Part shown: piece by piece, positions 56,139 through 64,000 of the stretch
How the letters are laid out: each line of letters starts with the position of its first letter
Numbering within the stretch: position 1 is the first letter of the stretch
Assembly: GCF_014207135.1 (NCBI RefSeq)
Contig: NZ_JACHCC010000001.1
Location: 620,001-684,000, forward strand
Direction: 5' to 3'
Source: Pedobacter cryoconitis
Lineage (GTDB): Bacteria; Bacteroidota; Bacteroidia; Sphingobacteriales; Sphingobacteriaceae
Length of the DNA stretch: 64,000 bases
The notes under the pieces: generated by a model
The model's database searches: none
What the model saw: the letters and a program-made list of their open reading frames with translations, nothing else
What the model was told of the DNA's origin: nothing
Made by a program: the position numbers and the translations under genes

Positions 56139-57032
56139 TTAGATGAAAATAGATTCGTCTCCGATTGTCTCCGGCCTGATGGCATTTTCAGAAACCCTCT
56201 TAGCATAGATGGTAACTTTTTCAGTAATCCGGTTCTGTATAATATCCTGATCAGGATCGATAAAGACATTCTTCTTGAAAAAAGATGTCTTGATAAAAAA
56301 GATCCATTTATAGGATTCGTGATATTCACTGTTATAACGGACAGGGCTTTTAGGGAATTTCAGATTGTAGTCTTCAATAAATTTATAGAACCAGTTACCA
56401 AATACCATATTTTCCGGGGCTTTAACTTTAACACGTAATGGTTCCGGATCATCTGTGTTTTTATATAATTCCAGTTCCAGCACCAGCATACGGTCGAAAT
56501 CTAAATGATCCATGTCTATATTGATAGCAGAAGACGGATATTCCCAGATTTTATAGATTTCGGTAGGGATACTGATCAGGGCTACATAAGCCCACCAGAA
56601 TAAAAGAGGGACAATAAAGGTGGGGATACTTGTGGCTGCCCAGATACCAAAATGGATATCACTTAGCCAGTTAAAGGCAAACTGAAACAGATAAAAACCA
56701 AGGAGTGAGCCTACCAGAATACCAAATATGATAAAAAGCTTTCGTTCCAGTAATTCTTTGGGATATTTTGAGGTGAACAGAAAAACAAAAAGACTCCCGG
56801 TAATGATATAATAGATCTGACAAATCAGATAACCCCAAGGCATAAAATCGAAACTCAAGAAGCCAAGAAAACCCGGTAATGCAAGTATAATACTGAGTAA
56901 CAGAATACCAATAATTAATCTTTTGTTATTAAGAAACTGATTTTTCTTATTTACAATTGAGAGTAAAGCTGCGGATACAATAAAGATTAACGGGAATAAT
57001 AAATAGCGGAGAAAGAATGATTTTACGTCCAT
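56139..57032 (-). CDS. tssN: T6SS membrane protein TssN (Bacteroidota-specific)
   Basis: A 297-residue protein with five hydrophobic helices in the first half (about 7-25, 36-56, 65-90, 99-125, 130-152) and a soluble C-terminal half rich in strands (MDHLDFDRMLVLELELYKNT; FYKFIEDYNLKFPKSPVRY). This arrangement and the place beside tssK fit TssN, an inner-membrane part of the trans-envelope complex that in subtype iii replaces TssJLM. Divergent from tssG, with 117 bases between. Confidence 0.8.
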   Translation of the reverse strand: MDVKSFFLRYLLFPLIFIVSAALLSIVNKKNQFLNNKRLIIGILLLSIILALPGFLGFLSFDFMPWGYLICQIYYIITGSLFVFLFTSKYPKELLERKLFIIFGILVGSLLGFYLFQFAFNWLSDIHFGIWAATSIPTFIVPLLFWWAYVALISIPTEIYKIWEYPSSAINIDMDHLDFDRMLVLELELYKNTDDPEPLRVKVKAPENMVFGNWFYKFIEDYNLKFPKSPVRYNSEYHESYKWIFFIKTSFFKKNVFIDPDQDIIQNRITEKVTIYAKRVSENAIRPETIGDESIFI

Positions 57033-57149
57033 TAAATTATACTTGATGTTTTGTTTTAACTCTTAACAAATATAATACCTTAAATCTTTCAAAATTAGAA
57101 TGGTATAGTTATTAGTGTATATTAGTTTAATTCTACGGTAAATAAATAT

Positions 57150-58088
57150 ATGAAGCAAAGGCTGTATTTAAAAAACGAGCTTAATACTGATTTCGAAGCT
57201 ATTGCAAAAGCAGCAGAACTGATTGAAAGCGGCGAATTTCAGACTGATCAGATTTCGATACTTCCCATTGGCGCAAAACAGAGGGCTTACGCAAAGGATA
57301 TCAGTAATTTTTCATTTTATTATTCAGATAGTAAGCGTAAGGAGTGTTTAACCATAGAGGTTAACCAGGAGGGATTTTACGACATGCTTCCCGAAGGCTT
57401 GTTTCATCTTCCGCCAACCGGAAGTGCAGGCTTGTCCGAAGAAGAGATGGTCGAAGATGTACAACTGAGACGGGCAGAGGAGAAAGACGCCAGAAAATTC
57501 TTCATGCCCTTTGAGGCTGAAGTCAATTATCTGAAAACTGTATTGCAGCTTTATGAGAACAGACTGGATAAAAGGACAACTTACAATGACCTGACCAATA
57601 TCTTTACTGCTGAATGGAAGGAATTCGAACTACTGGACAGAGAGCAGAGTATTATCTGGATGCATTTTCTGCCTATTATCCATCAGAAACGTAATGACCT
57701 CAAATTTCTTGGACAATTACTTACTGTGCTTTTTAAAATTCCTGTCAAAGTAATTTTAAAAAGCACAAATGTTAAGGAGGCACCGATAGATGATGAATTG
57801 CAATTCAGATTGGGTTCAGGTGCTTTAGGTATAAATTCAATCATTGGAAGCAGTTTCTTAACTGATGAAGAGGAGGTACAGATCAATGTAGGTCCTGCAC
57901 CGATCAGTAAACTAGTCAATTTCATGCCAGGCACAGCACATGCTCATCTGATAGATCTGGCTGTGTCTTATCTTTTACCTGTTGAAACAGAAGTCAGTAC
58001 TTATCTGATTGCTGATGAGCAGAATAAGATAGGCTCTCTGGGGGTTGAAAGTGATAATGCTTATCTGGGTTATACCGTATATCTTTAA
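57150..58088 (+). CDS. tssG: T6SS baseplate protein TssG (Bacteroidota subtype)
   Basis: A 312-residue protein with a helical N-terminal part and the region FEAEVNYLKTVLQLYENRLD, followed by LLTVLFKIPVKVILKS and the GxxxxxGxSF-type block LGSGALGINSIIGSSFLTD, as in TssG. It forms the wedge with TssF and TssE. Alone among the baseplate genes, it is on the plus strand; its stop codon overlaps the convergent tssF stop by 4 bases. Assignment rests on length, motif shape and position. Confidence 0.78.
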   Translation: MKQRLYLKNELNTDFEAIAKAAELIESGEFQTDQISILPIGAKQRAYAKDISNFSFYYSDSKRKECLTIEVNQEGFYDMLPEGLFHLPPTGSAGLSEEEMVEDVQLRRAEEKDARKFFMPFEAEVNYLKTVLQLYENRLDKRTTYNDLTNIFTAEWKEFELLDREQSIIWMHFLPIIHQKRNDLKFLGQLLTVLFKIPVKVILKSTNVKEAPIDDELQFRLGSGALGINSIIGSSFLTDEEEVQINVGPAPISKLVNFMPGTAHAHLIDLAVSYLLPVETEVSTYLIADEQNKIGSLGVESDNAYLGYTVYL

Positions 58089-59935
58089 TTCAGCAGCAAC
58101 CTGTAATGAATGTTCATGGTACTTCGGATTTCCAGTTTTGATTTAGTGAGGCTGAGCATAGATTTCCATTCTTCTTCATTTAACTCATTCTGATGTGCCG
58201 GGGTAATCAGAATATCAGTGGTTTTAAGAAATCCTTCCTTTGGATTTTGTGCTGGTATAAGGCCTTTACGAATGGTTACTGTCTTTATCTTGCCACCCAG
58301 CTCATAGAAACAGAAATTAATAATATCCGACTGCGTTACCAGCCTGTTGCCAGTAGTAAGTCCGTATTTATAAGCCTGGACCCTGTTCGTGGCATTTAAT
58401 CTTGACCTTCCGCCTTTTGAGTTGCTCAATAAAATAAGGCTCTCAGGAATGATCTTACTGCTCTCAAACGCTTGTAGTGTACTTCCAGATCTGATCTGGT
58501 TACCAAGCTCTGCATTGGTTGACCAAAATTCAAGAAAGAGTATATCTGCATTATTCAGCGGCTTGACAATAATATAGTTCAGCAGTTCTTTAATGGCAAT
58601 TAGTTGTGCTTTTGTTTTTTGCTCAATAATAGAGATGTTTTGTTCCAGTTCTTTTAAGGAACTATTGAGGAAATCAGACCCATAAGCTGAGAATGCAGCT
58701 TTCTCGTCCCTTAATAATTCAAAAAGATAATCTACAATTTCCTTTGCGTTTCGGTTGTCGAAACGTTCAGATCCACCATAACGAATTGAATAAGAACCTG
58801 CATTAGTATCATCTTCATGGTTGTGCGGAATTTCAGTATAGGCATTTCCGAGTTTGTCTGTCAGCGAATGGACGCATAAAAACTGATCATGATCCTGAAG
58901 TTTGATGGGCATAATATTAGTCATCATCTTGAGACGATGTTTAAAATCATGTAGTCTTTTATTGACTACGGGAAACCCATTGATTGAAACATGCAATTCA
59001 TCCAGCATAACTTCTGTAATAGCAGCTGGGAAAACAACTTTAAGCCAGAGCATAGGTTTTTTGAAGCTGGTGAGGGCTGTCTGAAATGTAGTTTCGAATT
59101 CCTTAGGATAAAGCTGTAAGTAAGGTTGTTCGGGAAATATATTTTCTTCATCTACAGTGAGAAATCTGTTGGAGTAGAACGCTTTAACATCTTCTGTAAT
59201 CAGGTTTAATATATCCTGGTTTTCAAAAGGAGATTGTCTGTCATGCGCCGGGTCTATATAGAATTTATCCATAGACAGGTTTAAGGGCAGATCGTTTAAA
59301 ACCCATTTAGTTAAACTAAGCAGATCATAAACACTATCATTAACGACGTAATTCCGCCAGTCAAAATAGAAATTGAGACCAGTGAGCTGCGCCAGTGCCG
59401 GTGGATTTTCTATACCAATATAGAGTGTATTTTTATCCAGGGCTTCTGCTGGGTTACTATGGTTAAGTAATGACTTATTGTGTTGATTGTCAATTTTAAA
59501 CAGGTTTGTTCCATTGGCCAGGTAAGCTATCGTTGAATTGAAAATTTTAACAGGTTTTAAAGGACTGAAGAAGATATCGGTTGTGTTTTCCCCGTTGCTT
59601 TCATTTTTGTCTTTTAGTCTTTTCTTAAAAAAAAATTGTGATTTCGTATCTACAATCTCTGTTGTTTCTATAGAACGCGCATGAAGAATAGCATGGGCAG
59701 GTAGGGCAGAGGTCAGTGTGTCTGAAGCTAGAATACGTGATATTCTGTCCAGAATCCTGTTTTCCAGATTTTTTACATCATTTGAAACATTGAATAGTTC
59801 TGTGCTCAGGGCTTCAATTAATAACTTGACCATGGGATCAAAATCATTCGTGTTTTTTATACCCCAATAGTCCAGTGCATTTTTTAAAATTCTATTCCTG
59901 ATTTCATCTTTTGAAGAGTAAAAAATATGTTTCAT
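58085..59935 (-). CDS. tssF: T6SS baseplate protein TssF (Bacteroidota subtype)
   Basis: A 616-residue protein. The N-terminal DPMVKLLIEALSTELFNVSN and RILDRISRILASDTLTSALP match the TssF/VasA start (…D-P-x-V-x-x-L-I-E-A-x-A…LTSALPAHAI), and the C-terminal NRVQAYKYGLTTGNRLVTQSDI followed by KIKTVTIRKG matches its distal repeat. It binds TssG and TssE in the baseplate. The gene follows tssE (140 bases) on the minus strand. Its leader carries the element shared with the 53007 lipoprotein gene, and its stop overlaps tssG. Confidence 0.88.
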   Translation of the reverse strand: MKHIFYSSKDEIRNRILKNALDYWGIKNTNDFDPMVKLLIEALSTELFNVSNDVKNLENRILDRISRILASDTLTSALPAHAILHARSIETTEIVDTKSQFFFKKRLKDKNESNGENTTDIFFSPLKPVKIFNSTIAYLANGTNLFKIDNQHNKSLLNHSNPAEALDKNTLYIGIENPPALAQLTGLNFYFDWRNYVVNDSVYDLLSLTKWVLNDLPLNLSMDKFYIDPAHDRQSPFENQDILNLITEDVKAFYSNRFLTVDEENIFPEQPYLQLYPKEFETTFQTALTSFKKPMLWLKVVFPAAITEVMLDELHVSINGFPVVNKRLHDFKHRLKMMTNIMPIKLQDHDQFLCVHSLTDKLGNAYTEIPHNHEDDTNAGSYSIRYGGSERFDNRNAKEIVDYLFELLRDEKAAFSAYGSDFLNSSLKELEQNISIIEQKTKAQLIAIKELLNYIIVKPLNNADILFLEFWSTNAELGNQIRSGSTLQAFESSKIIPESLILLSNSKGGRSRLNATNRVQAYKYGLTTGNRLVTQSDIINFCFYELGGKIKTVTIRKGLIPAQNPKEGFLKTTDILITPAHQNELNEEEWKSMLSLTKSKLEIRSTMNIHYRLLLN

Positions 59936-59950
59936 CCTGTTTATATTATT

Positions 59951-59975
59951 TTTATCGGTGATGAAGCTGCCATAA
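59951..59975. repeat. Shared leader element, copy 2
   Basis: TTTATCGGTGATGAAGCTGC (then CATAA), 15 bases upstream of the tssF start codon, matches 54428-54452 at 22 of 25 positions. Both copies have the same orientation and nearly the same distance to the start. Confidence 0.6.
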
Positions 59976-60075
59976 AAAATGGCGGTTCCATCCTGTTTGT
60001 ATTGTGTCTAATGATATGTTGATGTCGTGCTGTATATAAAACAGTTCAATGTTTCCTTAAAATAGAACACTATAG

Positions 60076-60510
60076 CTAGCTGGATAATGGACTTAAGAAT
60101 AAGCCAGTGTTAAAATAATACTTTTCTCCTGTAATATTCATCTTACCCCGGATAGAAATGTCCACTTTTTTCTTTATTTCTGTAACATTTTTGAAAGAAA
60201 ATTTCTTTTCTACCTCACTCATATTAATCTCTACCTCTACCTGGTATAACCTAGGCTCATATTCGGTAATAGACCTTAATAACGACTGTCTGAACTTTTC
60301 TTCCCAGGTAGTCTCACTCACTATCAATTCGAAATCCAGGTCCCATATTTCGCAGCCAAAGCTTCTGTTATGCCTGTGTTCCCCATATCTGGTGAATATA
60401 ATCAGTTCTATATTTTGTGAGATAGACTTGCCTAAGTCTGTTTCTATCAGGTCTTTGTTTTCCAGAATGTTTTTTAATCGAAATGGTTTGTTGTATAAGT
60501 AATCTGACAT
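60076..60510 (-). CDS. tssE: T6SS baseplate protein TssE (gp25-like)
   Basis: The ATG at 60508-60510 begins MSDYLYNKPFRLKNILENKD; an upstream in-frame ATG at 60576 would add 22 residues not typical of the family. The 144-residue protein has the gp25/GPW fold marks: SISQNIELIIFTRYGEHRHN-RSFGCEIW, then the ESxxxW-like SETTWEEKFRQSL and a helix LLRSITEYEPRLYQVEV. It is the smallest wedge component. Divergent from tssO, with 157 bases between. Confidence 0.88.
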   Translation of the reverse strand: MSDYLYNKPFRLKNILENKDLIETDLGKSISQNIELIIFTRYGEHRHNRSFGCEIWDLDFELIVSETTWEEKFRQSLLRSITEYEPRLYQVEVEINMSEVEKKFSFKNVTEIKKKVDISIRGKMNITGEKYYFNTGLFLSPLSS

Positions 60511-60667
60511 ATGAAAATACTTAAGTGGAACAATAATTGGTAAACGGTTAATCAATATTACGTCCAAAAAATACAATTACGGACATAATGGGAATAAAAC
60601 TTAATAAACATGTTATTATAATTTAATTTTTTACCCTCTCAGTCTGACCATCTAATATTTACCCCTG

Positions 60668-61189
60668 ATGAAACCTATAAACGCTCTGGAACTAAACAAG
60701 TCATACCGGCTATTTATTTTTAACTTCATTGCCCTTACTGTTTTTGCAGTTCTCTGTGTTTATCTTTTTTTTGCGTCTTCAAAGTATGAGTATCAATTAC
60801 TTGAAAAGGAAGTTAAACAGACTGACCAGCTTCTTGCCAAAAGAAAAGATATCAATACCAGGTTTGATATGATCCTGCTGAGATTCAAACAGCTTTCAAA
60901 ATATACTTCTATTAATTCTGAGGAGATGAACAACCAGGCTATTATGCTGGAAGATATTCAGAATGCGAATTTTAAGATCAAAGAAATTATCAAAAAGGAG
61001 CAGTCACCAGTAAGCAGTTTTCTTTTATATAAGAAAATGACTGATGATGTATCCCAGATGGCCGGCATACAGGATTCATTATTCACAACCAGATTTCAGA
61101 TAGAAAACGTCAAGACCCAACTTGACGGATGCTTTAAAACGAACCAGTCTGCTGCAAAGAAAATAAGAGGAGGAAGATTTACCAGGTAA
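60668..61189 (+). CDS. tssO: T6SS trans-envelope protein TssO
   Basis: A 173-residue protein with a cytoplasmic tail (MKPINALELNKSYRLF), one membrane helix (about 14-36) and a long helical periplasmic part (coiled-coil pattern from about 40 to 150). This shape and the opening sequence match TssO, part of the Bacteroidota-specific membrane complex. The next gene starts 2 bases after its stop and encodes a similarly built protein. Confidence 0.75.
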   Translation: MKPINALELNKSYRLFIFNFIALTVFAVLCVYLFFASSKYEYQLLEKEVKQTDQLLAKRKDINTRFDMILLRFKQLSKYTSINSEEMNNQAIMLEDIQNANFKIKEIIKKEQSPVSSFLLYKKMTDDVSQMAGIQDSLFTTRFQIENVKTQLDGCFKTNQSAAKKIRGGRFTR

Positions 61190-61191
61190 TT

Positions 61192-61686
61192 ATGATTAAA
61201 CTAAGTATTAAAGAACGAAGAGAACAGTTCCTGTTTTTTATCGGAATATTTCTGTTCACCACTGCGCTGTTGAGTTTCGGGTTATTTTATGATTATAACG
61301 ACGGACGCATGGTTTCTAAGAAAGATCTTGCCGATAAGCTCGAACAGAATGCAGATTTTGAAAAAACTGTTAAAGAACAGAGACCTACTGTAGACACAAG
61401 CTACAAATCTATCATGACTTTTGATCCCGGGGTACAGGCTGTTTTCCTGGAAAATGATATCAAAAACTCTTTGGCTTCCATTAAATCGAATTATGATAGG
61501 AAAGCCTATGATCAGCGCTATAAAACCTTTCTCCAGGTTTCCCAATTATACAGTGCACTGTTTTATAACAGGCGTGAGCTTAAAGGGAATAGAAATGATA
61601 TGGACAGGTTAAATAAATCACTCGAAGACTGTAAACTCTCTACTCGTCAGCTAAGACAAACAATAGGTAGCGTAAGTAATAAATAA
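61192..61686 (+). CDS. TssO-like single-pass T6SS membrane protein
   Basis: A 164-residue protein with a short basic N-terminus (MIKLSIKERREQ), one membrane helix (FLFFIGIFLFTTALLSFGLF, about 13-32) and a helical periplasmic part, the same layout as the preceding TssO. It also fits the TssO family loosely; naming of the second and third small components (TssO, TssP, TssQ) differs between annotations, so I leave the symbol empty. It probably pairs with TssO in the trans-envelope complex. Confidence 0.7.
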   Translation: MIKLSIKERREQFLFFIGIFLFTTALLSFGLFYDYNDGRMVSKKDLADKLEQNADFEKTVKEQRPTVDTSYKSIMTFDPGVQAVFLENDIKNSLASIKSNYDRKAYDQRYKTFLQVSQLYSALFYNRRELKGNRNDMDRLNKSLEDCKLSTRQLRQTIGSVSNK

Positions 61687-61705
61687 TAAACCAAAACATA
61701 AACAT

Positions 61706-62656
61706 ATGGCCGAGACTAATACTAGTAATGGAAAATCAGTAAGCAGTAATTCACAGGGATATATATTTCTGTACATTTTTATTGCAATTCTGATCATTGC
61801 AGCCCTTATCTTTTTATTAAAGAGTTCGTTTTTTGATAAACGTACAGTGGATGCAAGGATTTTAAAAGATGAGATGTACCTGAATGAGGACCTTGTATTT
61901 ACTGATAATACAAGAAGTGCGAAAAAATGGCTCTGGGAGTTCGGAAACGGGGCAAAATCTACTACACAAAACGGAAGTTACCGTTATCAGAAATCAGGAT
62001 CTTATATTATCAGATTAACTGTTGACGGAGAATTAAAAGAACAGTTTCCAGTGACTGTGCGTGATACTGTTATTGCCGCTCAGGATACTATGGTCACGAT
62101 CAGCGGACCTACCTCCGGGGTGGTCAATGAGGAAGTCAGGGTTGAAGCCGAGGGGAAAGCCAATCAGTTTGAATGGTCTTTTGGAGAAACCAACAGGGTT
62201 GATGTGAAGGGAAGAACAGCTTTGTACACTTTCCATACACCGGGTAAATTCCTGGTGAAGTTAACTACAGACAGAAGCCACAGACCTATTTACCACACTA
62301 TTTTTATCACAGACCCGAATGCTGAGCTGGAGACTGATATGGTGGTACCGGGTGAAGGAGAGCGTAAGGTAATTGATGATATCAGGGCCCGTTTACAAGC
62401 CATCGCCAACGGAGCAGATTTTAATACAAATTATTACTACCTGATCCGTAAGTATATGTGTAACAACGAAAAGGTTACTGTAGCTGTAGAACAGGACAGT
62501 ATTAAAAAATCGAGTGATTTTTATTCTTATTGCATGGGACTGACTTTCGGCGGAGAGATTGTCGTGGATGAAGCGCAATTAACTATCAGCCCTAATTCTG
62601 CCTGCGCGACCCTGGTTAATATTAAACAACACTCAGCCAATACCGTAAAAAAATAA
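61706..62656 (+). CDS. T6SS PKD-domain membrane protein (TssP candidate)
   Basis: A 316-residue protein with a short cytoplasmic N-terminus, one membrane helix (about 19-39) and two PKD-like Ig folds in the periplasm: one near 68-115 (KKWLWEFGNGAKSTTQNGSY) and one near 145-195 (NQFEWSFGETNRVDVKGRTA), each with the W-x-F-G-x-G pattern. PKD folds bind proteins or peptidoglycan. The C-terminal third is helical and contains four Cys. In the T6SS order it fits TssP, but this is inference. Confidence 0.7.
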   Translation: MAETNTSNGKSVSSNSQGYIFLYIFIAILIIAALIFLLKSSFFDKRTVDARILKDEMYLNEDLVFTDNTRSAKKWLWEFGNGAKSTTQNGSYRYQKSGSYIIRLTVDGELKEQFPVTVRDTVIAAQDTMVTISGPTSGVVNEEVRVEAEGKANQFEWSFGETNRVDVKGRTALYTFHTPGKFLVKLTTDRSHRPIYHTIFITDPNAELETDMVVPGEGERKVIDDIRARLQAIANGADFNTNYYYLIRKYMCNNEKVTVAVEQDSIKKSSDFYSYCMGLTFGGEIVVDEAQLTISPNSACATLVNIKQHSANTVKK

Positions 62657-62660
62657 TCCT

Positions 62661-64000
62661 ATGAAAAGAGTTATATCCCTCACTATATTGATTGCCCAGA
62701 CTGCTTTTGTGATGGCCCAGTCGCCGTCTGCATTTGGGAAAAAAGTTAAATACATGCCTAAGGCTTATGCTAAACCATCAGCCAATACCAATCTGGGCGA
62801 AGATGGTGGTAAAACCAGTCTTCCCTGGATCGTTTTCTCGGATAGAGATGAGAATTACACGACGACTGCTCCGGGAGGAAGTCTGATTATGAAAAAGCTG
62901 AATTTTATGGAACCTTTCTATGTTTCAAAAGAAGAAAACGGCTATCTCAAACTGATCAAATACAAAGCTGGAATGATCAGGGGAAGAAAGATCAATGATA
63001 AGAAAAGCGCTATAAGTTATGGCTGGATCCCAAAATCCAAGTTATTATTATGGCAGAGATCTTATTCGAACCAGAAAACAGGTTATCCTGAGAAATCGAT
63101 CGCTATTATTACTGGTAAAGTACCTTTAACAGAATCTAAGTTTTATTATGATAATACAGATTCAGCTTATGTTTATAGTTCTCCCGAACTGAAGAAAAAG
63201 GTGACAAAAGTGAGGTTGCATGAGATCAGTTATATTTTTAAAAAATCTGAGGATGGTAAGAAATACCTGATCGGCAATGAAGACCAGCTGGTAGCTGATA
63301 GTGCCAGGAAAAGTATTTATGGCTGGGTAGCAGCCGATGCAGTGCATAGCTGGGGAGACCGTCTGTATCTGACCCCGTCAAAAATAAATTCTTACGAACA
63401 GAGCGATTCAGTCTCCATGGCTTTAAATGGTGTACATATGGATCCGCTTTTGTCAGCAAATGATATCATTCTGAGAAGTGCCCCGGTGGTGGCTGATGAT
63501 GGTGCTGGAAACTATACTTTAGGTGTAGCCAGTGATGTTTATGATAAATCTAACAATAAACTGATTACGATTAACGGATCGACACTTTCCTATCTGACTT
63601 ATCTGGATCTGAGAAAAAATATCCATCAGATCAATGTGATTTTTGTGGTAGATGGAGGTAGTCCGATGGCAAGATATTTTTCAGGGTTAACGAATACTAT
63701 TCAGTCTTTTGAGAATATTTTTAATGATTATGGTAAAAAGCACAGGATAAATTATGGTGCTGTGGTTTATAGAAATGAATTGCAGGGAACATTAGCCACT
63801 CCGGCAGTTTCGCCTGATTACAGAAAATTAATGAGTTTCCTTTCCACTGAAGCAAAGAAAACAGAAAGATTTAATGGAAGAATTTCGGCAGAACCTGTTT
63901 TTGAAGGGGTTAAGGCAGGTCTAAACTTAATCAAAAATCATAGAAATGAAACCAATCTGATTGTATTAATCGGAAGTACAGGAAATGAAGTAACTTCTTC
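62661..64000 (+). CDS. tssR: T6SS TssR-like periplasmic protein (3' partial)
   Basis: The frame is open from ATG 62661 to the window end, so only ~446 residues are visible. A signal peptide (MKRVISLTILIAQTAFVMAQ) opens it. Residues ~35-245 hold two SH3-like stretches that each end in GWxPxx or GWVAAD (YGWIPKSKLLLW; YGWVAADAVHSWGDRLYL). From ~320 a von Willebrand A-like fold begins (INVIFVVDGGSPMARYFSGL), with MIDAS residues D331-G-G-S-P instead of the usual DxSxS. This matches the TssR type of Bacteroidota T6SS. It starts 4 bases after the PKD gene. Confidence 0.75.
   Translation, partial: MKRVISLTILIAQTAFVMAQSPSAFGKKVKYMPKAYAKPSANTNLGEDGGKTSLPWIVFSDRDENYTTTAPGGSLIMKKLNFMEPFYVSKEENGYLKLIKYKAGMIRGRKINDKKSAISYGWIPKSKLLLWQRSYSNQKTGYPEKSIAIITGKVPLTESKFYYDNTDSAYVYSSPELKKKVTKVRLHEISYIFKKSEDGKKYLIGNEDQLVADSARKSIYGWVAADAVHSWGDRLYLTPSKINSYEQSDSVSMALNGVHMDPLLSANDIILRSAPVVADDGAGNYTLGVASDVYDKSNNKLITINGSTLSYLTYLDLRKNIHQINVIFVVDGGSPMARYFSGLTNTIQSFENIFNDYGKKHRINYGAVVYRNELQGTLATPAVSPDYRKLMSFLSTEAKKTERFNGRISAEPVFEGVKAGLNLIKNHRNETNLIVLIGSTGNEVTS

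Overview
The window reads as Bacteroidota chromosomal DNA, most likely a Sphingobacteriaceae member close to Pedobacter. The grounds are two SusC/SusD pairs, an ECF sigma/FecR pair, a split KdpD, an ISAon1-type insertion sequence, lipoproteins with Cys-Lys-Lys after the lipobox, near absence of Shine-Dalgarno sequences, and a Bacteroidota-type (subtype iii) type VI secretion locus. This placement is inference from gene content; no 16S gene is present.

Layout. 1-9.2 kb: a polysaccharide-utilisation locus with an ECF sigma factor (cut by the window edge), a GH16 lipoprotein on the opposite strand, a FecR anti-sigma, an STN-containing SusC, SusD and an IPT-domain surface lipoprotein. 9.3-16.4 kb: a small membrane protein, a TetR regulator divergent from a second SusC/SusD pair, and a convergent esterase with TPRs. 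16.5-22 kb: an accessory patch holding a GC-rich DHFR/RibD-like gene, a haem-oxygenase-fold protein with a repeat-rich upstream region, remnants of another DHFR-family gene and possibly of a transposase, a DUF6434 gene, a secreted ChaN/Tiki-like protein, a complete ISAon1-like element and tRNA-Pro(TGG). 22.3-32.4 kb: a DUF4349 lipoprotein, then a potassium-uptake cluster (27-aa microprotein, kdpF, kdpA, kdpB, kdpC, porin, small membrane protein, truncated KdpD, separate histidine kinase). 32.4-38.3 kb: a histidine-degradation operon, read right to left as MarR regulator-hutH-hutU-hutI-hutG. 38.4-53 kb: GT39 transferase, PAP2-TolC-adaptor-RND efflux operon, YncE propeller, EamA transporter, sterol-desaturase-like hydroxylase, Na+/H+ antiporter and MacB/FtsX-type permease. 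53-64 kb: a lipoprotein of unknown function, a broken small membrane-protein frame, and the T6SS cluster (tssK, tssN, tssG, tssF, tssE, two TssO-like genes, a PKD protein and the start of a TssR-like gene).

How the parts work together. The first SusCD locus fits sigma/anti-sigma-controlled glycan uptake with a GH16 endoglucanase. The second SusCD pair has no glycosidase but has a TetR-type operator and an esterase, so its ligand may not be a glycan. The kdp cluster has the sensor split into two proteins and no response regulator here. The T6SS segment supplies baseplate parts (TssE/F/G/K) and the trans-envelope parts that replace TssJLM in this subtype. The most unusual signals are a ~25-bp sequence shared just upstream of tssF and of the flanking lipoprotein, tail-to-tail overlap of tssF and tssG, the extra kdp microprotein, and helically phased repeats upstream of the haem-oxygenase-fold gene.
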